Part shown: in pieces, positions 36,817-47,240 of the stretch
How the letters are laid out: each line of letters starts with the position of its first letter
How positions within the stretch are numbered: the stretch's first letter is position 1
NCBI GenBank assembly: GCA_902540995.1
Contig: CACBOY010000001.1
Span: 1 to 64,000 of the forward strand
Reading direction: 5' to 3'
Origin: an uncultured SAR86 cluster bacterium
GTDB lineage: Bacteria > Pseudomonadota > Gammaproteobacteria > Magnimaribacterales > AG-339-G14
Length of the DNA stretch: 64,000 nucleotides
Made by a program: the position numbers and the translations under genes
The notes under the pieces: model-generated
The model's database searches: none
Seen by the model: only the letters and a program-made list of their open reading frames with translations
Told to the model about the DNA's origin: nothing

Positions 36817-37353
36817 TTAATTAAAAGGGTTTTTTTCCAAATCTAAATCTTCGGAATTGATTTCTTTATAAGGTACTTTGCCTACAAAAGAACCTAGATG
36901 GTCTGCACCAGTTAAAATATAGTCAGACATGTAACTATCTTTCCACCATGTTTGACGCATTATATACGTGTCTCCAACCAAAAACATTACAATTATTATT
37001 ACAGAACCTCTAAAGCCTCCAAACAAACCACCAAAAATTCTATCTAAAAGACCTTTTTGCATAGAATTCATCCCTTTCATTATGGCTTTTCCTGTAATTC
37101 TAAAAATAATTAGTAAAACTATAAAAATTGATACAAAACTAAAAATGCTTTTTATTTCTTTGTCATTCGTGAAATTATCAAAGATTTCCATAGGGTAGTA
37201 TCGAAAAAACCACGCAATCAAAATGGCGCTTATCCAAATAGCATTTGAAATAATTTCAATATATAAACCCCTTGAAATACCAATCAAAAGCGAACTAAAA
37301 AAAATTAGTAATATAAAAAAATCAAAAGTATTAAGGTATAAGAGAAAGTCCAT
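36817..37353 (-). CDS. cvpA: CvpA family membrane protein
   Basis: A 178-residue protein with four hydrophobic segments, starting LNTFDFFILLIFFSSLLIGISRG, the usual CvpA opening. The loop MKGMNSMQKGLLDRIFGGLFGGFRG is the conserved CvpA motif. The family is needed for colicin V production in E. coli, and its basic function is unclear. Its position directly before purF is conserved. The start overlaps the folC stop by 1 nt. Confidence 0.92.
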   Translation of the reverse strand: MDFLLYLNTFDFFILLIFFSSLLIGISRGLYIEIISNAIWISAILIAWFFRYYPMEIFDNFTNDKEIKSIFSFVSIFIVLLIIFRITGKAIMKGMNSMQKGLLDRIFGGLFGGFRGSVIIIVMFLVGDTYIMRQTWWKDSYMSDYILTGADHLGSFVGKVPYKEINSEDLDLEKNPFN

Positions 37354-38576
37354 TACAAGACTTCTTTCAAACTTTGAATGGAAATAGGAAGATTTCTTAC
37401 CTCTAACAAGAATTTAAAAAATTCACCAGAGAAGTAAAAAGAGCCAATAAATAAATTGAGTTCATTCCTGCTTTTGTCTTTTGCAATTGAATAGAGGCTT
37501 TTTATTGAATCTTTGATAATGAAATTGAATTTTAGGCTTCTTGTTTTTGATAAAACTTTTTTTGATGACATGAGTCTTTGATGAATGTTGTCTGCTATGA
37601 AGATTTTATCAACTATACCTTCAAAAGGCTCTAATAGTTTTTCTGGATCTTTATTTTCTGAACACGCAAAAAATAAATTAATTTTTTTTCCATTAAAATT
37701 TGTATCAAGATAGTTTATTAAATTTCTTACTGAATCTTCATTATGAGCAGAATCTACAAGAAAGTTATCAAATAAGGATAACCTGCCAAAAATCTTAAAA
37801 TCATCCAAGAATTGTTTTGTGATTTCAGAAGAAAAATCAAAGACACTATTTTTTGAAACTTCATATAAGCAAAAAAGAACTTCCCTAGAAACAGTTATAT
37901 TTTTTAAAAACTTATTAGAAGAATAACTTTTTTTTTCAGGATAGATTAAAAAAGAATTAACTTTTGAAGCTTTTTCAATAATTGCATTTGGTACATTTTC
38001 AGAGCCGAATATTAAAGGTTTTTCAGGTCTAGCAATTTCGGCCTTCTCAGCTGCAATTTCTTCTATCGTATCTCCTAGATATTCTTGGTGGTCCAGAGCT
38101 ACTTTAGTAATCACAGATATATCAGGTTCAATAAAATTCATTGGATCCAATCTTCCTCCCATGCCTATTTCTAGAATCCATAGATCAAGATCTGATTTAT
38201 TGAAGTGATATAGAGCTGCTAAAGAAATTATTTGATAGAAATTTAAGTTATGACTTTCTTTGTATCTATTGAATCTCTTCAAAACGTCTAAAAGCTTTTC
38301 ATCTGATATTTCTTTGTCATTTACTCTAATACGTTCATTAAAATTTAGAAGATGAGGGGAAGTAAAAGTTCCAACTGAAATATTCTTTTTTAAAGCAAGT
38401 TTAGTAATTAATTCGGAAAGCGACCCTTTTCCATTGGTACCGCCGATTAGAATGATTTCTTTAGGTTTTTTTAAATTCAAAGAGTTAAGAACTTCTTTAT
38501 ATCCAACTAAACTCTTTTTTTGATAATTGTGGATAAGAAGATTTTCCTCAATCCATTTTGATAAATTTTCAGGCAA
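37353..38576 (-). CDS. folC: Bifunctional folylpolyglutamate/dihydrofolate synthase
   Basis: A 407-residue Mur-ligase-like enzyme that begins with TTG at 38576, 4 nt after accD. The P-loop IGGTNGKGSLSELITKLA and SVGTFTSPHLLNFNERIRVN are FolC signatures, followed by LEIGMGGRLDPMN and VALDHQEYLG. It adds glutamate to (dihydro)folate. Family members average about 420 residues. The dedD/SPOR gene that often lies between folC and cvpA is missing. Confidence 0.95.
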   Translation of the reverse strand: MPENLSKWIEENLLIHNYQKKSLVGYKEVLNSLNLKKPKEIILIGGTNGKGSLSELITKLALKKNISVGTFTSPHLLNFNERIRVNDKEISDEKLLDVLKRFNRYKESHNLNFYQIISLAALYHFNKSDLDLWILEIGMGGRLDPMNFIEPDISVITKVALDHQEYLGDTIEEIAAEKAEIARPEKPLIFGSENVPNAIIEKASKVNSFLIYPEKKSYSSNKFLKNITVSREVLFCLYEVSKNSVFDFSSEITKQFLDDFKIFGRLSLFDNFLVDSAHNEDSVRNLINYLDTNFNGKKINLFFACSENKDPEKLLEPFEGIVDKIFIADNIHQRLMSSKKVLSKTRSLKFNFIIKDSIKSLYSIAKDKSRNELNLFIGSFYFSGEFFKFLLEVRNLPISIQSLKEVL

Positions 38577-38580
38577 TGAA

Positions 38581-39444
38581 TTAACCGGTAATGTGTAGTT
38601 TAGATATCAAGCCTGAAATCTTATCTTTCATATGAGATCTTTGAACAATCATATCTATCATTCCGTGTTTCAAAAGAAACTCACTTCTTTGAAAGCCTTC
38701 CGGAAGCTTTACTCTTACTGTATCTTCAATAACTCTTGGTCCAGCAAAGCCTACTTGTGCTTTTGGTTCAGCAATATTTATATCCCCAAGCATCGCCAAA
38801 CTTGCTGCAACTCCTCCATATATTGGATCAGTTAATACTGAAATAAATGGGAGCTTCTTACTTTTCAATTTGTTTAGTGCAGCACTTGTTCTGGACATTT
38901 GAAATAAAGAAAATAGAGATTCTTGCATCCTAGCTCCCCCACTGGTTGCTACACATATGAAAGGGCAAGATTTCTCAATAGCAAATTCAACTGCATCGAC
39001 GAATTTTTGACCAACTACCGAACCCATTGAGCCTCCCAAAAATCTAAATTCAAATACTGAAAGTACTACGTCTTTGTCGTTGAGTTTTCCGTGAACGGAA
39101 ATCAAAGCTTCGGTTTCATCGATATTTGTTTTGGCATCATTTAACCTTTCTTTGTACTTCTTTGTGTCTGTGAATGAAAGCCAATCCTTTGTTTTAAGTT
39201 CAGATGAAATTTCTTCATATTCATCATGATCAATTAAGTAAGAAATTCGATGTCTAGCGCCTATTCTTATATGATGATCACAATTTGGGCAGACATACAT
39301 ATTCGCTTCAAGATCAGGTCCGTAGAGAATTTCTTTACAATTTGAGCAAGTTTGCCAGAGCCCTTGAGGAACAGGACTTTTTTTCTCTTCTTTATGTTGT
39401 TTTCCAAGAGAAGGAAGGATCTTGTTAAACCAACTTTTAACCAT
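38581..39444 (-). CDS. accD: Acetyl-CoA carboxylase carboxyltransferase subunit beta
   Basis: A 287-residue protein with an N-terminal zinc ribbon (Cys33, Cys36, Cys52, Cys55) followed by the crotonase-like carboxyltransferase domain (FICVATSGGARMQESLFSLFQM, SVLTDPIYGGVAASLAM). With AccA, AccB and AccC it makes malonyl-CoA for fatty-acid synthesis. It lies 1 nt after trpA and 4 nt before folC. Confidence 0.97.
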   Translation of the reverse strand: MVKSWFNKILPSLGKQHKEEKKSPVPQGLWQTCSNCKEILYGPDLEANMYVCPNCDHHIRIGARHRISYLIDHDEYEEISSELKTKDWLSFTDTKKYKERLNDAKTNIDETEALISVHGKLNDKDVVLSVFEFRFLGGSMGSVVGQKFVDAVEFAIEKSCPFICVATSGGARMQESLFSLFQMSRTSAALNKLKSKKLPFISVLTDPIYGGVAASLAMLGDINIAEPKAQVGFAGPRVIEDTVRVKLPEGFQRSEFLLKHGMIDMIVQRSHMKDKISGLISKLHITG

Positions 39445-39445
39445 A

Positions 39446-40222
39446 CTAATTTATAGCTTTTTTTAACGATTTAGTGAAGTTTGAGATTTTTGGAGTAGAT
39501 TTTTTTTCTATGAAGTCAATGATTTTTGTCCCAACTACTATGCCATCTGAAAAAGATGCCATCTTTTTTGCTGTTGGTGCATCTTTAATGCCAAACCCAA
39601 CTACAACTGGAAGGTTTGTTAGTGACTTTATCTTTTTTACTTTGTTTTTTACTTCGTTGAAGTTTTTTAACTCAGCTCCGGTGATTCCTTTTAATGAAAC
39701 GTAGTATAAATATCCAGATGAAGAAGCGAGCATTCTTTTCAATCTTTTGGAATCTGTTGTTGGAGAAATCAACCTAATGAGATCGATGTTTTCTTTTTTC
39801 AGATTATTAAAAAAAGATTTGCTTTCATCGTAGGGTAAATCTACAACTATCACACCATCTACACCAGCTTGGTTTAATTCTTTTGCCAATTTATTTTTGA
39901 GAGATAGAAATGAGTTCATGTAGCCCATGAGAACAATAGGTACGTTTTTATTTTCAATTCTGATTTGTTTGCAAAGATTTAAAATATCTTTAAATTGAAT
40001 ATTTTTTTTAAGTGCCCTTTCATGCGCTTTCTGAATAACTGGTCCTTCAGACATTGGGTCGGAAAAAGGTACCCCGATTTCTAAAATATCAGCCCCTGAG
40101 GCAATTAGGTCTTTGAGAATTTTTTTTGAACTCCCTAAATTTGGATCTCCAGCAACCGTGTAAGTTACTAAAACTTTATTTTTAGTTTCATTTTGATTGA
40201 AGACTTTTTCTAAACGTGTCAC
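39446..40222 (-). CDS. trpA: Tryptophan synthase alpha subunit
   Basis: A 258-residue TIM barrel. The catalytic glutamate lies in [21 protein letters not shown], whose FSDP aspartate is the second catalytic residue. [15 protein letters not shown] and [13 protein letters not shown] follow as expected. It splits indole-3-glycerol phosphate. The start is GTG, overlapping the trpB stop as GTGA. Confidence 0.96.
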   Translation of the reverse strand: MTRLEKVFNQNETKNKVLVTYTVAGDPNLGSSKKILKDLIASGADILEIGVPFSDPMSEGPVIQKAHERALKKNIQFKDILNLCKQIRIENKNVPIVLMGYMNSFLSLKNKLAKELNQAGVDGVIVVDLPYDESKSFFNNLKKENIDLIRLISPTTDSKRLKRMLASSSGYLYYVSLKGITGAELKNFNEVKNKVKKIKSLTNLPVVVGFGIKDAPTAKKMASFSDGIVVGTKIIDFIEKKSTPKISNFTKSLKKAIN

Positions 40223-41433
40223 AAAGTCATTCCATCTTCTTTAGCAACCGTAAACATATCTTTATCCCCCCTTCCGGATAAATTGATGACTATTGTCTTA
40301 GACTTGCTAAGTTTGGGTGCAATTTTATTTACATAGGCCAAAGCATGTGAAGTTTCTAATGCCGGCATGATTCCTTCCGTTTTAGTTAAATCATGGAAGC
40401 TTTTTAATGCCTGCTGATCGGTTGCGCTTTGATATTCAACTCTTCCAATATCTCTCAAATAAGCATGTTCTGGACCAACTCCTGGATAATCTAAGCCCGC
40501 TGAAACCGAATGTGTTGATAAAATCTGACCGTTTTTGTCTTGCATAAGATAAGTTTTCATTCCATGCAATACTCCTACCTTACCATCACTTAATGGCGCA
40601 GCATGTTTTCCTGATTTCACTCCAGAACCTCCTGCTTCAACGCCAACTAATTTAGTTTTTGTTTCTTTAATAAAGGGATGAAAAATACCCATTGCATTTG
40701 ATCCTCCTCCAACGCAAGCAACAATAATGTCGGGATATTTACCAAACTCTTTTTTTGATTGAATCTTAAGTTCTTTTCCGACAATAGAATTAAAATCTCT
40801 TACAATTTCTGGGTATGGGTGAGGTCCTGCCACACTACCAATAATGTAATGGGTATCCTCAACATTTGTAACCCAGTCTCTCATTGCTTCATTCATAGCG
40901 TCTTTAAGAGTTTTTGTTCCAGAATCTACAGAACAAACTTCTGCTCCTAGTAGCTTCATTCTATATACATTGAGAGCTTGCCTTTCAATATCTTCTTCAC
41001 CCATAAAAATAATACATTCCAGTCCATGTCTAGCTGCGACAGTTGCAGTTGCAACTCCATGTTGACCTGCACCAGTTTCAGCAATGACTCGCTTTTTACC
41101 CATTTTTTTTGCAAGTAAAACCTGACCAACGGTATTGTTGATTTTATGAGCCCCGGTATGATTTAAGTCTTCTCTTTTCAAATAAATTTTTGCTCCACCA
41201 AGTTTTTTAGTCCATCTTTCGGCAAAATATAATGGTGATGGCCTGCCAACAAAATCATTTAAATCTTTTATTACTTCTTCTTGGAAGGATTTATCTTTTT
41301 TAACTTTAGCGTAAACTTTTTCTAACTCTTCAAGAGCTGTGATAAGAGTTTCAGAGACATATTTGCCTCCAAATTCTCCAAATCTTCCCTCCTTATCGGG
41401 AAATGCATAGTTATTTAAGTTTTTATATTTCAT
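40219..41433 (-). CDS. trpB: Tryptophan synthase beta subunit
   Basis: A PLP enzyme of 404 residues from the ATG at 41433; a TTG two codons earlier (41439) is possible. The PLP lysine is in [15 protein letters not shown], the phosphate-binding loop is [10 protein letters not shown], and [13 protein letters not shown] is the standard N-terminus. It joins indole to serine. It overlaps trpF by 11 nt and trpA by 4 nt. It is the TrpB1 type, paired with trpA. Confidence 0.97.
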   Translation of the reverse strand: MKYKNLNNYAFPDKEGRFGEFGGKYVSETLITALEELEKVYAKVKKDKSFQEEVIKDLNDFVGRPSPLYFAERWTKKLGGAKIYLKREDLNHTGAHKINNTVGQVLLAKKMGKKRVIAETGAGQHGVATATVAARHGLECIIFMGEEDIERQALNVYRMKLLGAEVCSVDSGTKTLKDAMNEAMRDWVTNVEDTHYIIGSVAGPHPYPEIVRDFNSIVGKELKIQSKKEFGKYPDIIVACVGGGSNAMGIFHPFIKETKTKLVGVEAGGSGVKSGKHAAPLSDGKVGVLHGMKTYLMQDKNGQILSTHSVSAGLDYPGVGPEHAYLRDIGRVEYQSATDQQALKSFHDLTKTEGIMPALETSHALAYVNKIAPKLSKSKTIVINLSGRGDKDMFTVAKEDGMTL

Positions 41434-42037
41434 ATACAATTTTTAAAAAATGTTTTAACTCGGCTATATCTTTTTTTCCTGGTTTAGATTCTACTCCAGA
41501 AGCTAAATCAACGCCGTAAGGCTTATAGCTCTTAATCAAAGACGTTATATTATTGGAATTTAACCCGCCTGCAATTATTAAATTATTTTTTATTTCTTTG
41601 GGTATAAGCTTCCAATCAAAAGTTTTTCCTGTGCCACCTCTTATTTTTTGACCCCCGGAATCAAGAAGAATTGCAAATGCATCACCGAATTCTATTATTT
41701 TATTTTGAAAGTCTTTCTCATTCATTGAAATAGCTTTTATGTAAGGTAGATTAAAAGAAGCACAAAAGTCCTGACTCTCATCCCCATGAAATTGAAGAAT
41801 AGGATTTTTAAAATAACTTATAGCTTTTTTTATACCTTCTTTTGATTCGTTAACAAAAACGATGACGGGAGAGATTTTTTCATTAAAACATTTTCCTGAA
41901 GATTCTAAAAACTCAAAAGAGACATATCTTGGACTATCTTTATCTCTATTAAAGCCTATGGCGTCTATATCCAATTTGATCAGCTCTTTTAAGTCCTGAT
42001 CATTTGTTACTCCGCAAATCTTAATATATGGTTTCAT
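41423..42037 (-). CDS. trpF: Phosphoribosylanthranilate isomerase
   Basis: A small TIM barrel of 204 residues. The catalytic cysteine is in IKICGVTN, and [26 protein letters not shown] and GLNSNNI are family motifs. The ATG at 42037 makes a TGATG junction with truA; a TTG one codon upstream is possible. It performs the Amadori step of tryptophan synthesis. In gammaproteobacteria trpF commonly follows truA, as here. Confidence 0.95.
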   Translation of the reverse strand: MKPYIKICGVTNDQDLKELIKLDIDAIGFNRDKDSPRYVSFEFLESSGKCFNEKISPVIVFVNESKEGIKKAISYFKNPILQFHGDESQDFCASFNLPYIKAISMNEKDFQNKIIEFGDAFAILLDSGGQKIRGGTGKTFDWKLIPKEIKNNLIIAGGLNSNNITSLIKSYKPYGVDLASGVESKPGKKDIAELKHFLKIVYEI

Positions 42038-42831
42038 CAACTCTTCAACGTTAATTGATTGTTATATTTTGGCTTATATATTTTAAATGAAGGGTCATAT
42101 TCTGGTCCTAAATAAAACAAACCTTTTGCTTCTGCAGTCTTACCTGCATGGGTTCTATCTCTAGCTTCTAAAATGTCTTTTATTGATTCTGGTGAAATTA
42201 TTTCTGAACCGACTTCTATAAGTGTACCAACAATAATTCGTACCATATTTAACAGGAAAGCATTAGCGGATATTTCTATAGATAAAATATTTTGCCTTTT
42301 CTTAACCTTAACTTCGAAAACATTTCTGTTGGGGCTTTTTGATTGGCAGCCTGATCCTCTAAAAGAGGAAAAATCCTTTTCACCGATAAGATAATTTGAA
42401 GCTTTTTGCATCAAATTTATATCAAGAGGAGCTCTTATCAGAGACGTAAAATTTCTGTTTAAGACAGATTGTTTGTTGCCGTTTAGAATATGATATCTAT
42501 AAGTCCTTTTGGTAGCAGAAAATCTGGAATGAAAATCTTCAGGGACTTTTTTAATCCAATTTATGCTTATATCTCTGGGAAGGATTGAATTACAGCCTGC
42601 CAACCACGCTTTATTCAATCTATTTGCTGAAGTCTCGAAATGAATAACTTGCATCGAAGCGTGAACTCCCGAGTCAGTTCTACCTGAGCAAATCGTTTTT
42701 ACACTTTCATTCGCAACCTTAGATAATGATTCTTCAATCTTTTCTTGAATTGTCAGGTTAGTTTTTTTTTGTTTTTGCCAACCTTTGTAAGAAGTACCGA
42801 TATACTCTATACCTAATGCATATCTTTGCAT
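42037..42831 (-). CDS. truA: tRNA pseudouridine(38-40) synthase
   Basis: A 264-residue pseudouridine synthase. The catalytic aspartate is Asp53 in SGRTDSGVHA, and GTSYKGWQKQ near the start and FLLNMVRIIVGTL near the end are TruA motifs. It modifies uridines in the tRNA anticodon arm. It lies 1 nt after the mini-FimV gene and overlaps trpF. Confidence 0.96.
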   Translation of the reverse strand: MQRYALGIEYIGTSYKGWQKQKKTNLTIQEKIEESLSKVANESVKTICSGRTDSGVHASMQVIHFETSANRLNKAWLAGCNSILPRDISINWIKKVPEDFHSRFSATKRTYRYHILNGNKQSVLNRNFTSLIRAPLDINLMQKASNYLIGEKDFSSFRGSGCQSKSPNRNVFEVKVKKRQNILSIEISANAFLLNMVRIIVGTLIEVGSEIISPESIKDILEARDRTHAGKTAEAKGLFYLGPEYDPSFKIYKPKYNNQLTLKS

Positions 42832-42832
42832 G

Positions 42833-43135
42833 TTATTTTAGTTTTTGAGAGATTATTTGATAAGTATTTTTTTCCTCTTCTTCTAATTGATCTAGTTTAA
42901 TTTTATTTAGGAGTTCTTTAGCTTTATCTATTTGGTTCATTTCAGAATAAGTGATAGCTAAATTTAAATTAATGGAATTTTCTTTTCCAAGTTCGTTATT
43001 AGCTTTGTTCAATTCTTTCTGATTTCTTTCACCCTCTTTTTTTGAATTATCAGTAAAAAATAAAAGAAAAATTAAAAAGGCAAAAATTAGAATCCCAATC
43101 ATTAAATAAATTTCCCTGGGTAAAAAAGTATCCAT
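42833..43135 (-). CDS. Miniature FimV-like protein (membrane segment plus FimV C-terminal TPR-like motif)
   Basis: A 100-residue protein with one membrane span (about 9-27), a charged linker (NSKKEGERNQKELNKANNELGK) and a C-terminal part SINLNLAITYSEMNQIDKAKELLNKIK (54-80). This resembles the conserved FimV C-terminus (LDLARAYIEMGDxxGARDILxEV). It lies exactly where fimV sits in gammaproteobacteria, between asd and truA. FimV/HubP is usually 600-1000 residues, with a periplasmic LysM domain and a long acidic cytoplasmic region; both are absent. It overlaps the asd stop by 1 nt. The FimV assignment is inference from position and motif. Confidence 0.65.
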   Translation of the reverse strand: MDTFLPREIYLMIGILIFAFLIFLLFFTDNSKKEGERNQKELNKANNELGKENSINLNLAITYSEMNQIDKAKELLNKIKLDQLEEEEKNTYQIISQKLK

Positions 43136-44148
43136 TAATTTTGTTTTTCTATTAAACGTTTTAAAATTTGCATGCTATTCAATGCTGCGCCTTTCCTTAA
43201 GTTATCAGAAATAACCCACAAATTTACTCTGTTTTCTTTCCAAAGATCCTTTCTAATACTGCCAACAAAAACCTCATCTTTTCCTTCAGCATCATCAAAG
43301 GGAGTTGGGTTAAATTCAGTATCAGAATTTATAACTTTTAGACCGGGAAATGACTGCATTTTAGAAATCATTTCATCTAGATTTATCTCTAATTCTGTTT
43401 CTATATGAACTGCTTCAGAATGACCATAAAAAACGGGAACTCTTGCACATGATGCTGTAACTTGGATGCTTTCATCTAATATTTTTTGAGCTTCCCAAGT
43501 CATCTTCATTTCTTCCTCAGTATATCCGTTATCTAATTTAGGTCTATTTGCTCCAGGTAGAACATTAAAAGCAATTTGTGATGAATAAATATTTTTTTTT
43601 ACTTCATTACCTTCAAGAAAACTTATTGATTGATCAGTTAACTCATCAATGGCTTCTTTCCCTGTTCCTGATACAGATTGGTATGTTGCAACATCTACCC
43701 GTTTAACTTTATAAAGATCATGAATTGGTTTGATTGCAACCAGTAATTGAGAAACTGAACAATTAGGATTTGAAATTATTTGTGGGAGCTTCATATTATC
43801 CAAAAGTTCTCCATTGACTTCAGGGATTATTAGAGGAAACTCTTTGTCTTTTCTAAAATATGAAGAATTGTCAATGACAGTGCAGCCAGACTCTTTTGCA
43901 ATAGGTGCAAATTTTCTAGCAACTTCTGATCCGGCTGAAAAAAAAGCAAAATTGACTGAAGAAAAATCAAAATTTTCAATATCCTCAACAACTATTTCTG
44001 AACCATTTAAATGGATTGATTTACCCGCAGACCTACTGCTCGCAACTATTTTTATCTCATCTATAGGTAGTTCATGAGTTTTTAAATATTCAATAAAAAC
44101 TCTACCTACTGCACCGGTACCACCAACAATCGCTAAATTATTAGACAT
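43135..44148 (-). CDS. asd: Aspartate-semialdehyde dehydrogenase
   Basis: A 337-residue enzyme. The NADP-binding motif is VGGTGAVGRVF, the catalytic cysteine is in SNPNCSVSQLL, and the catalytic histidine lies in FYGHSEAVHIE. It reduces aspartyl phosphate, made by LysC, to the branch-point semialdehyde for Lys, Thr and Met. It overlaps leuB by 8 nt and the FimV-like gene by 1 nt. Confidence 0.97.
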   Translation of the reverse strand: MSNNLAIVGGTGAVGRVFIEYLKTHELPIDEIKIVASSRSAGKSIHLNGSEIVVEDIENFDFSSVNFAFFSAGSEVARKFAPIAKESGCTVIDNSSYFRKDKEFPLIIPEVNGELLDNMKLPQIISNPNCSVSQLLVAIKPIHDLYKVKRVDVATYQSVSGTGKEAIDELTDQSISFLEGNEVKKNIYSSQIAFNVLPGANRPKLDNGYTEEEMKMTWEAQKILDESIQVTASCARVPVFYGHSEAVHIETELEINLDEMISKMQSFPGLKVINSDTEFNPTPFDDAEGKDEVFVGSIRKDLWKENRVNLWVISDNLRKGAALNSMQILKRLIEKQN

Positions 44149-45202
44149 AAGAGGCTATTCTATCTCCCATTTCAGATGTTGAAATTACTTTTGAATCTTT
44201 TTGTGCAATATCTTCAGTTGCATAGCCTCCTGAAAGGACTTTCCTTACTGCATCATTAATTCTCTTAAAAATAGTCGGTTCGTTAAATGAGTATTTCATA
44301 AGCATTGCAACAGATAGGATCGTAGCAATAGGATTAACAATGCCTTTTCCAGCGATATCTGGTGCTGAGCCATGAACAGGTTCATAAAGCCCTTTCAAAC
44401 TTTCGTTTAATGACGCAGAAGGCAACATTCCTATTGAACCAGTCAGCATCGCCGAAATATCAGACAAAATGTCTCCAAAAAGATTTGAAGACACAATAAC
44501 GTCAAATTGCTTAGGTTCTCTAACTAGTTGCATTGCGGCATTATCCACTAACATATGCTCGACTTTTACATCCGGATAATCAGATGATTTTTTATCAACT
44601 ATTTCTCTCCATAATTGGGAAACCTCTAAAACATTTGCTTTATCTACAGAACATAGTCTTTTATCTCTTTCCAATGCACTCTTAAATGCAACATCAACGA
44701 TGCGTTCGATTTCTTCTGCTTTGTAAGACATAGTGTTGAAGGCGTAATCGTTATCTTTCTTTCTTGGTTCACCAAAATAAATGCCGCTTGTGAGCTCTCT
44801 AACAATTAAAATGTCCAATTCATCAATCTTTGATTCTTTAAGAGAAGAAGAATGAATTACTTCTTTGAAAGTTATAGCAGGCCTTAAATTAGCAAAAAAA
44901 TTTAATTTTGATCTTAATTCTAATAATCCTTTTTCTGGTCTTTTTGAAGGAGACAAAGAATCCCATTTTTTTCCTCCAACTGCACCAAGGAGTATTGAAT
45001 CTGCATTTCTTGCCTTATCCAAAACTTTTGAGGATAGAGGAGTTTTGAATTTATCTATTGAAGCCCCTCCAATTAAATCAATATCTATATCAAGCTCAAA
45101 TGAAAGGTTAGATAAAGAATCGATAACTTTTCTAGCCTCATTACAAACTTCAGGACCAACACCATCTCCCGGTAAAATTAATAATTTTTTTTGAGATTTC
45201 AC
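44141..45202 (-). CDS. leuB: 3-isopropylmalate dehydrogenase
   Basis: A 353-residue decarboxylating dehydrogenase starting with GTG at 45202. Motifs include LLILPGDGVGPEV, ELTSGIYFGEPR and NLFGDILSDISAML, which carry the metal-binding aspartates and substrate contacts, and EPVHGSAPDIAGKGIVNP. It is the third step of leucine synthesis. It overlaps leuD (GTGA) and asd (8 nt). Confidence 0.97.
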   Translation of the reverse strand: MKSQKKLLILPGDGVGPEVCNEARKVIDSLSNLSFELDIDIDLIGGASIDKFKTPLSSKVLDKARNADSILLGAVGGKKWDSLSPSKRPEKGLLELRSKLNFFANLRPAITFKEVIHSSSLKESKIDELDILIVRELTSGIYFGEPRKKDNDYAFNTMSYKAEEIERIVDVAFKSALERDKRLCSVDKANVLEVSQLWREIVDKKSSDYPDVKVEHMLVDNAAMQLVREPKQFDVIVSSNLFGDILSDISAMLTGSIGMLPSASLNESLKGLYEPVHGSAPDIAGKGIVNPIATILSVAMLMKYSFNEPTIFKRINDAVRKVLSGGYATEDIAQKDSKVISTSEMGDRIASYV

Positions 45203-45837
45203 TTAAATAGCCAAGGGTTTTTTATTTGATAATTTTTTTCAAAGGACTTGATTTGGTCGGTAAATTTGAGTGATGCTCCTATTTCATCCAAGCCTTCCAA
45301 AAGACATTTTTTCTTATAATCATCTAGTTCAAATTTAAACTCAGAATCACCGTAATAAAGCACCTGGTTTATTAAATCTATTTCTATGCTTTGCGCTGAA
45401 TTTTCATTGAAGTTCTCGAAAATTTTGGATATTTCACTTTTTTTTAAACACAAAGCTAAAAGGCCATTCTTGAAGCAATTATTGTAAAAAATATCAGCAA
45501 ATGATTCTGCGATGACTGTTTTGATCCCAAAATCTTTTAGTGCCCAAACTGCATGTTCTCTACTTGAACCGCAACCAAAGTTTTCTCCTGAAACTAAAAT
45601 ATTAGAATCAGTAAATAGCTTGTTATTAAAAATAAAGTCTTTATTTACCATCCTCGAAGAAGTTTCTTGGTCTATGGTTCCTTCATCTAAATATCTCCAA
45701 CCATCAAATAAATTATCACCGAAACCTGTTTTTTTTATTGATTTTAAAAACTGTTTTGGAATGATTTGATCAGTGTCAACGTTTGATTTATCCAAACAAA
45801 TAAAAGTTCCTGAGAATTCATTTGAAATTTGTTTCAT
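45199..45837 (-). CDS. leuD: 3-isopropylmalate dehydratase small subunit
   Basis: A 212-residue swivel domain with NVDTDQIIPKQFL and the family signature ENFGCGSSREHAVWAL. It pairs with LeuC to isomerise 2-isopropylmalate. It overlaps leuC by 1 nt and leuB by 4 nt. Confidence 0.96.
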   Translation of the reverse strand: MKQISNEFSGTFICLDKSNVDTDQIIPKQFLKSIKKTGFGDNLFDGWRYLDEGTIDQETSSRMVNKDFIFNNKLFTDSNILVSGENFGCGSSREHAVWALKDFGIKTVIAESFADIFYNNCFKNGLLALCLKKSEISKIFENFNENSAQSIEIDLINQVLYYGDSEFKFELDDYKKKCLLEGLDEIGASLKFTDQIKSFEKNYQIKNPWLFK

Positions 45838-47240
45838 TAAATTTCCCTCACGTCTATAAATCTTCCTTCGATAGCTGCAGCAGCTGCCATTGCTGGACTT
45901 ACAAGGTGAGTCCTGCCCTTGTATCCTTGTCTGCCCTCAAAATTTCTATTTGAAGTCGAAGCACATCTTTCTTCTTGATTAAGTTGATCTGGATTCATTC
46001 CTAGGCACATTGAACATCCTGCGTCTCTCCAAGAAAATCCTGCATCAATAAAAATCTCGTGAAGACCTTCTTCTTCAGCCTGTTTTTTTACTAAACCTGA
46101 TCCAGGAACAACCAAGGCTCTCTTTATGTTTTTGGCAAGCTTATTACCTTTAAGTATTTCTGCTGCAATTCTAAGATCTTCAATCCTGGAATTTGTACAT
46201 GAACCTATGAAAATCTGATCGAGAGAGATATCAGTCAACTTTGTTCCTGGTTTCAATCCCATATAATTAAGAGCATCCTCATAATTTTCTTTATTCTTGA
46301 AATCTCTTGGTTCAGGAACTTTTTCGTCAATAGAAGAGACCATTTCTGGAGAAGTTCCCCAAGTCACTTGAGGCAAGATTTGTTCCGATGAAAAACTGAA
46401 TTCATTATCAAAAACAGCATCTGAATCAGATTTTAAAGAAATCCATGTATCCAATGCTTTGTCAAATTGATCTCCCGAAGGAGCGAAAGGCTTTCCTTTG
46501 ATATAGTCAAAGGTGGTTTGATCAGGGGCAACCATTCCAGACCTTGCGCCAGCTTCGATAGACATATTACAAAGAGTCATTCTGCCTTCCATAGACAGAT
46601 TTTCAATTGTGCTGCCAGCATACTCGATATTAAATCCAGTTCCTCCGGCTGTGCCTATTTGTCCAATAATGAACATAGTTACATCTTTTGCAGACACCCT
46701 TTCAAGCAGATCTCCTTCAATATTGATTCTCATATTTTTTTGCTTGTAAGCAATCAAACATTGAGTAGCTAAAACATGTTCAACTTCGCTTGTTCCAATA
46801 CCCATAGCTAAAGCACCAAAAGCTCCATGAGTAGAAGTATGTGAATCTCCACATACTACAGTCATTCCAGGTAATGTAAGTCCTTGCTCAGGACCTATCA
46901 CATGCACAATTCCCTGTCTTTCATCTCCTAAACTAAAAAAATTAAGATCATATTTTTTTACATTTTCCTCTAGGGTTAAGACCTGTAGCTTGCTGGTAGA
47001 ATCGCTAATACCTTTTAAGCCTTTAGCTCTATTCTCAGTTGGAACATTGTGATCCGGTGTAGCTATAATTGAATCAACTCTCCACGGTTCTATTTTTCTT
47101 TCTCTCAAGCCATCGAATGCTTGTGGAGAAGTAACTTCGTGAATCAAATGTCTATCTATGTAAATTAGAGAACTTCCATCGTCTCTTTTGGCTACATGAT
47201 GGGCATCCCATAACTTATCGTATAAGGTTTTTGAGGACAT
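45837..47240 (-). CDS. leuC: 3-isopropylmalate dehydratase large subunit
   Basis: A 467-residue aconitase-family protein. The 4Fe-4S cysteines are in [13 protein letters not shown] and [42 protein letters not shown] is the conserved catalytic block. It overlaps aroC by 1 nt and leuD by 1 nt. There is no leader peptide or attenuator in front of the leu genes, since they follow aroC without a gap. Confidence 0.97.
   Translation of the reverse strand: MSSKTLYDKLWDAHHVAKRDDGSSLIYIDRHLIHEVTSPQAFDGLRERKIEPWRVDSIIATPDHNVPTENRAKGLKGISDSTSKLQVLTLEENVKKYDLNFFSLGDERQGIVHVIGPEQGLTLPGMTVVCGDSHTSTHGAFGALAMGIGTSEVEHVLATQCLIAYKQKNMRINIEGDLLERVSAKDVTMFIIGQIGTAGGTGFNIEYAGSTIENLSMEGRMTLCNMSIEAGARSGMVAPDQTTFDYIKGKPFAPSGDQFDKALDTWISLKSDSDAVFDNEFSFSSEQILPQVTWGTSPEMVSSIDEKVPEPRDFKNKENYEDALNYMGLKPGTKLTDISLDQIFIGSCTNSRIEDLRIAAEILKGNKLAKNIKRALVVPGSGLVKKQAEEEGLHEIFIDAGFSWRDAGCSMCLGMNPDQLNQEERCASTSNRNFEGRQGYKGRTHLVSPAMAAAAAIEGRFIDVREI

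Noticed and set aside
45203-47240. Leader peptide or attenuator for the leu or trp genes
   Set aside because: Genes upstream of leuC and of trpF abut or overlap them, leaving no leader in which a Leu- or Trp-rich peptide and hairpins could sit.
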